Source: Cerrena zonata (taxonomy: Eukaryota; Basidiomycota; Agaricomycetes; Polyporales; Cerrenaceae). Taken from it: DNA of 64,000 nucleotides. Shown here one piece after another: positions 55,201 through 64,000 of the stretch. The stretch spans positions 310,001-374,000 of the forward strand of contig JASBNA010000011.1 of assembly GCA_038087015.1 (NCBI GenBank), read 5' to 3'. How positions within the stretch are numbered: position 1 is the stretch's first letter; each line of letters opens with the position of its first letter. The notes beneath the pieces were generated by a model. The model searched no databases and was not told the origin of the DNA. It saw only the letters and a program-made list of their open reading frames with translations. A program made the position numbers and the translations under genes.

Positions 55201-57052
55201 ATTTAGAATAATCCACGATCTACGCTCCACAAATGAAAGGCCGTGGCACATGCAGCGAGATAAGTTGGGAATTACATTTGGCATCCGCCACAGGGGGGGA
55301 TACATCGAAATGGACCGGGGCCGCGTAGGTTCGGATGCGGATGCATACGATTGAGGGTAGTTGCGCGGGAACAGTAGAGTCGGGTGTGCCAAGGCGGCCG
55401 TGCAGTGTTTGAATGTGGACGGTCAGGTGGGGAGCGAGGGAGCATGTGAAGCTGGCAGTCGGATCGAGATCTGCCCCCATCTAGAACGGCACTGCAACTG
55501 GGTGTGTTTGCTGACTCATCTAGGCTAAGACCTGTGCCTGATAACCGGATGACGTGTTAGCCCACCACTTATAAATGGAAGCTTGGCTTCAATTTCCGAA
55601 AGACGCTTCTTCCTTTTCTTTCACGCCCCCGTGAGACACGTGAAGAGGGAGGGCAAGATCGCGATACCACGATACAATATATGATGGCAAAATTGAATGT
55701 TCTTGCCGGTTGTTGCGGGGTGGCGGCGGAAGATGCGTCCACGATGCTAATGACGCTCTGGGCCGTGGAACGTGGAACTTGGCTAGAATGAGACATGGTC
55801 CGTCCCCTCGGGTTTAGGCAGTCCAAGACGAGATGTCGAGAAGGCGGCCAGTGGTTTTTGTATTTGCAGCAGGAGACCGAACCGCTCTGGCCGGAGGAAA
55901 TAAGATCGAAGGTGTTGTTGCAAGACATGCAAGCGTAAACGCATGATGCGCCCGCATCCTAGTGCTCAGGTTAATTGAAGGCTGATGCGGAGACTGTGGT
56001 GGGGTCTGCCGGCTCTAGTTCGCTGTGCACAGTAGGAAGGATCCGCAACTGCCTTGTTGAAGCAACGACAGTATAAGCCACGCGTTGGACAGACAAGAGC
56101 AGACAGAGTTGGATGAATGGCGGACGCTAAGCACACTATCGGGGATCTGCGGAATGCGAAAGGGAAGGTTCGATAGAAGAGGAGTCCCAAGAAGCCAGAA
56201 AGAGGGAAGCCTAAACAGGACATGTGGAGGAAACGCCGCTGAATGAAATAGAGAAGCACGAGTTACCGGACTTTCGGGACGTCAAGACCAAGTTGTGGAT
56301 TAGGGGATGCAGGAACACCGTGGGAGATCCCCGTGAGTTGCTTTGCAGACAGACGCTGGGTGTGAATTGACGTCGGTTGGTGCCCATGACCAATGGAAGA
56401 TGCGATATCTCGTAGCGACACATCCCGTCTACATCCTCCGATTCTGCATTCCGCCGGCCATGGAGCGGCAAGTGCCAGTGTCAGCACTGTGCTCAATGGT
56501 GTCAGGACAACGCAGGCCTCGCAGCCGCCAACAGGGGCACCCGACGGCTGCGCAGACGGTTGAAACGTAGACGAGGAGCTGATAGTGGCGGTGCGGTGTC
56601 TGCACTATCTGGACGAGATCCCGGTGGAGAGGGAGCGACGAAATTGGAAGGCTGATTTGATTTGACGGTAGAATCTGAGATTGATGATGCAGCGGCTGAG
56701 AGGAGAGACAAAGTTACCGAGGGCTGATCAGAGTTCATTTACTCTTTCTGGCCTGGCACGCGGCTGTGTCCTCCCGAGAGAGTGGTTGGAACTCTGAACA
56801 TCCGTGTGTGCTCGCTTAGTCTCCCAGATCCCATCGCTGATCGCCATTCCCGCAATCCAACATGCTGTTTAGCCGCCAATGCTTCGATCTCTTTCTTGAT
56901 CGCCTTTCTCTTACGCCCTGATTTCGCTCTCGCCCATATATACCTCCCTCCTCCCCCCCACTGGCCTTTCCTTTTCGCCCGTGCCTCTCCCCAGCCCTAG
57001 TCCGCCCCTCGTACCGTCAACTTCCGGGCGAGGCGGCTTTTCTCACAGTAAC
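52284..57052. other. Long gene-poor region upstream of CYC8
   Basis: About 4.8 kb. I could not assemble a convincing gene. Weak candidates are an ATG at 52495 followed by a GTAAGC...CTACAG intron (MAGSDTAGLQQEDHTG) that soon meets a stop, and minus-strand readings around 56263-56738. The final 150 bp have a TATA-like ATATATA (56936-56942) and pyrimidine-rich DNA before the CYC8 start, a plausible core promoter. A large upstream region would suit a global regulator, but that is inference. Confidence 0.4.
56936..56942 (+). promoter_or_regulatory. TATA-like box of CYC8
   Basis: CCCATATATACC lies about 110 bp before the CYC8 ATG, followed by a CT-rich tract (CCTCCCTCCTCCCCCCCACT), typical of fungal core promoters. 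Confidence 0.5.
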
Positions 57053-60000
57053 ATGTCAGTACGCCAAACACCTCGTCAGTCAGAACGAGACATACGCCTT
57101 CATGAACCCCATACTCCCCATGGACACCCACACGCAATCCCTCCGCCGCACCCCATGGCGCACCCACCACATCTCAACGGCAACACTCCCCTCGTAGCCA
57201 ACTCTGCTCCTGCAGGCGCAGTCACCCCAGGGGCCACGTCTACGGGCGTAGTGATCCCACCGTCTATTCAGAAGTTGAACCAAGCCAACGAACAGACGTG
57301 GCTTTACATTGGTAACGTTTTTCCTCTTGGGGAAGCTTTCTGACGAGAACTAATGTCATCGGATCAACGGTGCAGGTCGTGTGGCCGAGCAGATGGGGAA
57401 TCTGGAACATGCCTTGTCGGCATATGAAAATGCACTGCGTCACAACCCCGAGTCTCTGTCGGGTCTCACGCAAGTTGCAGGCATCGCCCGCATCAAGGAA
57501 AACTATCCCAAGGTACGTGACTGATCTGATCTGCAAATTCAAGCACGAGCCGCTTTGCCGGCGAAAGCTCGGACGAGTCATGCGCCACATGCCTTATCAG
57601 GCAATTTCGTGCTTATTTTCAATTTCCGCTCTTCAAATTCGAATGCCGGTCTTATTCCTTCCCGTTTAGGCAGTCGAATACTTTAGCCGCGTCCTCAAGG
57701 TGCAAACAGAGAACGGCGAGGTATGGAGTGCGCTAGGTGTGTTCCTATTTTCCCTCGGTCCTCTCCGGATCTCATTCCCGACGACGCAGGTCACTGCTAT
57801 CTGATGCAAGATGACCTTCAAAGAGCCTATCAGGCTTATCAACAGGCCCTCTATTACCTTCATAACCCCAAGGTCAGTCGTCCGTCGCTTCTCTTCCAAA
57901 CTCAATTACTGACACCACCATTCTCAGGACGACCCCAAGCTGTGGTATGGTATTGGCATTCTATACGACCGATACGGTTCCTTGGATCATGCCGAGGAGG
58001 CCTTCTCTTCTGTCCTTCGGATGGACAAAGGTTTGTTCGTTTCCTTCATCGCATCGATAACCATTAATAATATATTGATGTAGCAGGGAACAACTTAGAT
58101 TTCGACAAGGCGAATGAGATCCTTTTTCGTCTAGGTATAATATACAAGCAACAGGGGAAATATCAAGAATCCCTTGAGTGCTTTGATCGTATACTCAAGA
58201 ATCCGCCCAACCCTCTTGCCCACGCTGATATCTGGTTCCAAATTGGTCATGTTTACGAGCAGATGCGCGATGTGAGTACCACATCGGATCTCCCATGCGA
58301 CCCTGAGCTAATATGTGCTTTGCGCAGTTGGTTCGTGCGAGAGACGCCTACGAACGTGTAGTCAGGGATAACCCCGGACACGCCAAAGTCCTCCAACAGC
58401 TAGGGTGGCTTTACCACCAGGACGGCTCCGTTTTCCAGAACCAAGATCTCGCTATCCAGTACCTCACGAAGAGTCTAGAAGCTGGTAAGTATTTTAGCTC
58501 TTCGCATGGCCCTTTTGTCCGTATCAGAACAAGTGCTGATCCCCATTCTTTCGGAAATAGACCCCTCTGACGCTCAGAGTTGGTACCTCCTTGGCCGAGC
58601 TTACATGGCAGGTCAGAAGTACAACAAAGCGTACGAAGCTTACCAGCAGGCCGTGTACCGTGACGGTCGGAACCCGACGTTCTGGTGTTCCATTGGGGTG
58701 CTGTACTTCCAAATCAACCAGTACCGCGACGCGCTTGACGCTTATTCGAGGGCGATCCGCATCAACCCATACATCTCTGAGGTTTGGTTTGATCTGGGAT
58801 CCTTGTATGAGAGCTGCAATAACCAAATATCTGATGCAATCGACGCATACGCTCGCGCTGCCGAACTGGACCCAGCAAACACGGCGATTGCTCAACGACT
58901 CTCGTTGTTGAAGACTGCTCAGACAACTGGTGGTGCTCTCCCTGCTGCGCCTGGACCTCAAGATGTTCACCCTACAGCGTACGCCAACCCGCTCATCCCA
59001 ACGCCGACCGGCTTGACTGGACCTCCCTTGCTTCTACATTCGCGTGAAGGTCCTCGCCCGATTTTCCGTACGGATTCTAGAGGACCCGCTGATCTCCCTC
59101 TCCCTCCACCCCCTCCTGTTCCTCCCGTTGGTCGAGGAACGTCACCTGCTGCTCCGTTCAGAGGAGGCCCTCCTCCACCCGTCATTCTCGATGACAACCA
59201 TGCTCCCCCTCCTCACGCTTTGGCACCCATGGACGTGGATCGTCGGGATGCTGCATATAGGGAGAATGGTTCGCGCGCTGGAACGACTTCCGTCCTCCTT
59301 CATCATCCTACACCTCAAGTCGATCCTATGGCTGGCCAAACTTACTCTCGTCCACTTCGCAACGCGACTCCTGAACCGCTCAAGGACCGTGAGTGGAAAT
59401 CGTCCTTCGACAGTCGACCTCCCATGGGACCTGGTCAACCAAGGTCTCCGCCTTCTTACCCTAAGGAAGTTCCTAGTGAACGCGACGCTGCCTGGGATCG
59501 ACGTCCTCCACCTACCGACCCTCGAGAATGGGAGCGTGAACAGCGAAGGGAATTGGAACGTCGAGGTCGACCTGCTGATTACCCACCACCACATGCTCAA
59601 CAGCAACCGTACTACGCTGCTGCTCGTCCTCATTCGCCTGCTTTCCCCCATCAGCGACCTCGCAGTCCTCATGGAAGGGATAGCTCTGTCGATGCGTCTC
59701 CTCGTGTTGCATATCCTCGACCACCTTATCCTACTCCTGGTCCTAACGCTATGCCACCACGATCGCCTCCCGCACGCAGACCATCAGTCTCAGTGTCTGA
59801 GGTTGAAAGCGGAGGTCGTCGATACGATCCTAGGTTCGACGCTCGGGAGCCAACCCATGCACGAGACTACGAACGTGAGGCTATGGCTGACCCTCGATAC
59901 GCATCTTCTCCTGAGGCCATGCGCATGCGCGGTGGTCCTCCTCCTCCTCAGCCTCCAATGGTCGTTGGCTCAAGTGCACGTCCCTCGGAGTCGCCTCGTA

Positions 60001-61018
60001 TGCCGACTGAGTCTGCTGCCTTCCAGGAAAGTCGCCGTCGACGTCCGCACAACGAGACAAGGATGCGGAGTCTACGTCGAGTAACGAACCTGCGAAGAAG
60101 GAACGCAAGAAGAGGGCATCGAGGAGAGGAAATGGGAAGGAAGGTACCCCGACGAGCGATGCTCAGTTCGGTGCCGGACCTATTCCACTCCAGCAAGCTC
60201 AGTTGTACAAGACGACAACAGCGACTAACGACAGTCCCGAACCCATGAGCTCGCATGGATCGTCGCAACGCTCTCTCCAACCTTCGCCCACCAACTCAGT
60301 ACATGGTGCACCAGTCAGAAAGCTCGACGAGGACTACGATGGCGACGCTGCGGAAACTCTTGTCAACTTGCACTCGTATCCCCAAGATCCTCGCGGTTAT
60401 CCTCTCCCCCCTCCAAGTGGTCCCATGCGATCACCACCAACAACTCGTCTTCCCGCTGGCTCACCCCACACATTGGCGAAATATCCAATGGTCATGGGTC
60501 GTCCTCAAACGCCAGGAGTTGGCAAACGTCCACTCAGTCCTGGTCCCGACGAACACACGGAATCGTCAAAGCGTGCCAAAATGGCTATGGGCCAACGTCG
60601 AGGACCGTCACCACCACCTGGCAGTCGACCAACACCTACACATTCGCAACGTCCCTCCCCCATTCCTTTCCGCCAACAACCGACATCCCATTCCCCCGAG
60701 TCTCGTCAAATCGACAACTCGTCCTATCCTCCTAGCCCGCCGATACCTACAAACCTCCCTCCCCACCCTCGGCCGACTGGTTTGGCGGGTCACGCCATCG
60801 GTCCAGGTGCACCCGGTATGCTACCCCCTATGACTAGTCGCTCGCCACCCTCAGCAGCAGACGATGACCGACATAGATCGTCGGGATCCGTCTCGCCGCC
60901 TCGAGGGAAGCGCGACATCGTACTCTCATCTGGCTCGCCTCCGGGAACAAAAGGGACCCCTTCGCCGAGTTCCAGCCATCATAGTCATATGTCGCACTCG
61001 AGTAGGGGTGCACGATAG
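57053..61018 (+). CDS. CYC8: Cyc8/Ssn6-type TPR general transcriptional corepressor
   Basis: Exons 57053-57311, 57376-57512, 57670-57736, 57790-57872, 57928-58030, 58087-58271, 58328-58484, 58561-59997 and 60027-61018 give about 1,139 residues. The first 450 residues hold some ten tetratricopeptide repeats (LEHALSAYENALRHNPESLS, LWYGIGILYDRYGSLDHAEE, SWYLLGRAYMAGQKYNKAYE, VWFDLGSLYESCNNQISDAI). A long Pro/Arg/Ser-rich disordered tail follows with a basic patch (AKKERKKRASRR). Order and repeat content match Cyc8/Ssn6, which with Tup1 is brought to promoters by DNA-binding repressors and represses transcription through nucleosomes and Mediator. A 29-nt segment (59998-60026) must be skipped to stay in frame: either a tiny intron or a frameshift. 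ATG 57053 is the first in frame with the repeats. Confidence 0.92.
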
Positions 61019-63536
61019 ATTTCTTTCTTTTTGAATTTACTATTAACGCTATCGGTTTGTCGCATTTCTCGTTCCTGTTTTGCATCGCCATCAATACCCA
61101 GCACGCATGGACGACTCCCGCATACATCTCCTTACTTATCGTCAATTGTCTCTTTTTTTTGCATTCATTTTTCTTTCTTGTTTGTTCATTTAGTTTGTTT
61201 TACCTATGTATGATTTTTGTTACGACACTATGACATTCATGAAAATTAGAAGTATGCAGTACAAAAATACATGTTGTTCAAACTAAAACGACAAACTATT
61301 TGCGACGTGAGCTTGGTTGAGCTTGAGTCTGAGTTGCTTTGACATTACACCGAGTGGTTCAATACAACAAAAACAAACTCCGTCAAAGCAACATCGCCGT
61401 AGTTGCTTTGCCTCATTGTGACCTCAACATGCCGGTGGGTGCTTGTTAAGCCATCGGAGGTGAGATTCGGCCGACATAAAGGGAAGGATTGATTCTCCCA
61501 AAAAACGGAACTAAACCGCAAACGGCTTGGTTCGTCATATTGAACGTTGAACCACAGAAACGCTTCTGGAGAGAACAACGACGCGTAACCACGCTAGACA
61601 TATATTATATATCTTCATATTGCTAACGAGACCAGATTCATAACGGCAAGAACGCCACCGTGACCTGGAGGGTTAGAGAAGGGGTCCTATACCATTATTG
61701 GGAATTTGGAATAGGTATCCACTGTTCTTCTCCGAATCTACGACATATATACTCGAACCGCCGTGCGCGACCGGCATTAGAAAAAGTAAGCGTGCATATG
61801 GGGGATCGTCGTATAGGTGATCTGTGGAGACCTTCGAGATGGTGGTTTCTTTGTTATAATTATAATGTTTAGGCTAAAAAAACACTTGGTGACTCTAGTC
61901 TGGATTTCAATAATGGATAGTCGTTTTGCATCAGGAACAAGCGTTAGGTTTCAAACATTGTCCACAATTCGTTTGGCGATCTTCCCTCGTTGTATTTTTG
62001 GTGTGAAAGGTATGCGCTAGTGGGAGTCGAGCCTGGACGTCCCATTCATAGCGGCGTAGAAGGAGAACAGGAGTCATTTTAGTTCATTTTCTTGGTCATT
62101 CCAATGGGAGAGATCCACGTTCGAAGATCGCACGAACTAAAAAGCAAGACATCATCGGGGAGATTTCCATTCTCTGCATGACCGACTACGTCGCTCGACT
62201 AGTATGGAAAAAACGAAGTCCAACTCCCGTCATCCCGAGGAGGAAGATCCGCCGGGTGCCTCTTGCCTACCCTACCGCCACCCTTGAGGAGTTTCAGATC
62301 TCGAGATTTCCATGATGATCGTTGTTGCCAAGACCCTAATTCCTAATTGTTCCAAAGCGTCCACTTGTAATGGAAGATTGAGAAACGCTCTGTCTCTCCT
62401 TTTTTCATTACACCTATTCGGAAAGAAACGGGTGAATATAATAGGAAGAAAGGGAAGCGTGCTTATACTCCCATTTGGGATGTGTCTTATATTTTGGGAT
62501 AAAAGGAGTTAAGGGTCCGTGGAGATCTACGGGGATGTCGTAGTTGAGCGTTGAGCGTTGAACAACACAAAAGCTTCGGTGTAGAACCCACCCGAATGAT
62601 CGCGGAAAGTTCTGGTAGATAATACAAATTAGCTTCCGTTTCCATGTTGTTTTTTTGTTTTGAAATTGGACAGTGGACCTGTGCCTCTGACGCAGTCATT
62701 TCAAGTTATTGTTGTTGACAGCGAGGGGAAATAAAATAGCTCCATGGATTCGAAATATGTCGATGGCAGGGGTCGATTTCGATCAGAAATGACAGATCTC
62801 TCGGGCGAGTCTGAGAGACCTGTGGGACAATAGAGAAGAACGGAGCCGTCGGTGGTTTGAAGAACGGCAAGTTGCTCCGATCACTAGATGATTTGAACCA
62901 TCGCGGCTCGAGCTGCGTAGACATGATGACGAGGGACACAATTGGAGGTTGGAAACCCGATTTGATTTGCCTGTTGTAACCAATGTGGTCAACTTTGAAG
63001 CGCATTCAACACAAATCTCCTTCGCGTCCTGCAGGTCGCGTCAACTGCATGAGACACTTTACTGACCGGCTCGATTACTCACAATAATCCATGTTAAACA
63101 CGTTCGGAGATGGTTGCCATCAGGTGAAACGAACTGCTCAATACTGACATGCTGGAATAGTCACAACGACAAGTAAAAGAGGGTCTGAAAACACAAGCAC
63201 CAATTGGAGGTCAGCATAGCTATTCTGCCGATTTCTGAAAGCGTACCACCAACGTCTTGCCATATGCTTGCCATCTCTACGACCATAGCCTTCATATGTT
63301 AGGTCGAATTAATCACTATGTATTTGTATTTTACATGCCTCATGTCGTTGTAGGATTGCACTAACCGACCATGTGTAAAACACATGTATTCGGAACAAGT
63401 GCTGAATGGTGAACGTGTACCTCGTTGAGTTTAGTATACAACGTTTTAACGGTCTAGGTACCTGTGTATTTGATGTTAATCAAGATGCAGTGAAAGTAAT
63501 CTGGATCCCATGCTTGAACTTTAATCGGAGGTTGCA
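61019..63536. other. Intergenic, no gene seen
   Basis: About 2.5 kb with short open frames only. Two stretches (about 61540-61570 and 62545-62580) share a TTGAACGTTGAAC/TTGAGCGTTGAAC-type motif beside CACA-A-A-GCTTC-G, perhaps an old repeat. The 3' UTR of CYC8 is expected to lie at the left. Confidence 0.45.
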
Positions 63537-64000
63537 CTAGTTAGCCACACGCGAGATTGCGTCGGACAGAAAGTCATGAAGCCAATGAACTTGTATGAAA
63601 AAAGCTAGAGCTCCAGATGAAACCAGCGTGCAAAGGTCGAGCCACCAAGGGAATCGGTTAGGATTGCTTTGACCACGAGATACTAAAACACTGTCAACGT
63701 GTATGAAACAAATACTCATTGATCAAGACACGTACCGTAGTGCCATGCTGTACGAAAGGCATGCCGAATGAAGGACCGACGGGATATTAGCCGAATAGTC
63801 GCTGCGCAACGAGTAGAAGCAATCAGAGAAAAGGGGTACTAAAAGTTAGACGAGGACATACGTAGCCAATTATTGACAACATGGCGTTGAAGAGCATGAA
63901 CACTGTTATTGAAAATACGTTGTGCCCAATCGCCGATATGAGGATAGGTGACAGGGCAACCACGTATAATATGAGCCCATATGGGAATAGGATCACGAGG
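63537..64000 (-). CDS. 3' end of an unknown gene, truncated by the window edge
   Basis: Three exons on the minus strand (64000-63862, 63801-63736, 63682-63537) join with consistent phases through introns of 60 and 53 bp and end ...FLSDAISRVAN before TAG. The last exon has a hydrophobic segment (DLCTLVSSGALAFFIQVHWL) that could be a C-terminal membrane span. The rest is too short to identify; the gene's start lies beyond the right edge. Confidence 0.45.

Noticed and set aside
56263..56738. Divergent minus-strand gene upstream of CYC8 with a signal-peptide-like stretch
   Set aside because: Frames can be joined only with arbitrary splice choices, and the hydrophobic run is short; no family recognised.
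59044..60084. 346-codon open frame overlapping the CYC8 exon
   Set aside because: It is an out-of-frame reading of the proline/arginine-rich CYC8 tail; Leu-rich composition follows from codon bias of the real frame.
62000..62060. tRNA-like stretch with GGAGTCGAGCCTGG
   Set aside because: No acceptor, D or anticodon arm could be paired; the T-loop consensus is not met.
1..64000. CRISPR arrays, bacterial operons or phage features
   Set aside because: Introns, Gypsy and KDZ elements show a fungal nuclear genome; the regular repeats present are a minisatellite and LTRs.

Overview
The window looks like nuclear DNA of a basidiomycete fungus, most likely a mushroom-forming agaricomycete. Genes are split by many 46-100 bp GT-AG introns. 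It holds a KDZ transposase with the Cys-rich CxC2-type N-terminal domain, several chromodomain or agaricomycete-type Ty3/Gypsy elements, and single-copy fungal genes: a mitochondrial ClpP, a Brl1/Brr6 nuclear-envelope protein, a Cyc8/Ssn6 TPR corepressor, a Sel1-repeat DSF2-like protein, an F-box protein and a tiny SERF-like protein.

There are two compartments. About 1-37.5 kb is a nested repeat graveyard. From the left it holds a palindromic-motif array, a 280-bp near-perfect inverted repeat, and a Gypsy fragment (A, + strand). Then comes a 12.3-kb minus-strand Gypsy element (B, 3650-15947) with 223-bp LTRs, a long gag-type ORF1, a chromodomain pol and an unusual large third ORF after pol. 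A second relative of A follows (C, + strand, about 17.3-20.2 kb), then a broken KDZ transposase (22.3-26.9 kb), an unknown spliced gene, and a 54-bp minisatellite. The minisatellite is split by a young minus-strand Gypsy element (D, 28185-36426; 342-bp LTRs differing at one site; target duplication GACTG). A solo LTR of the D superfamily (37126-37543; target duplication ATCTG) closes this part. A non-autonomous foldback family with CACTG termini and 3-bp target duplications has inserted into B twice and into D once.

From 37.6 to 64 kb lie host genes: an unknown six-exon gene, DSF2-like (minus), F-box (plus), ClpP (minus), BRL1 (plus), a gene-poor stretch holding only the SERF-like gene (minus), CYC8/SSN6 (plus), and the 3' end of an unknown gene (minus) running off the right edge.

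Main observations: (1) every internal stop in element B is TGA in an otherwise continuous frame, and 6 of 7 LTR differences are CpG transitions, pointing to CpG-deamination decay of methylated repeats; (2) element D has a textbook -1 frameshift signal between gag and pol; (3) a CACTG foldback MITE family is defined by three copies with reconstructable target sites; (4) clpP needs a 6-nt microexon to encode its conserved Met-Gln; (5) elements B and D carry extra ORFs outside gag-pol. Splice sites and families were read by eye; no database search or transcript data were used.
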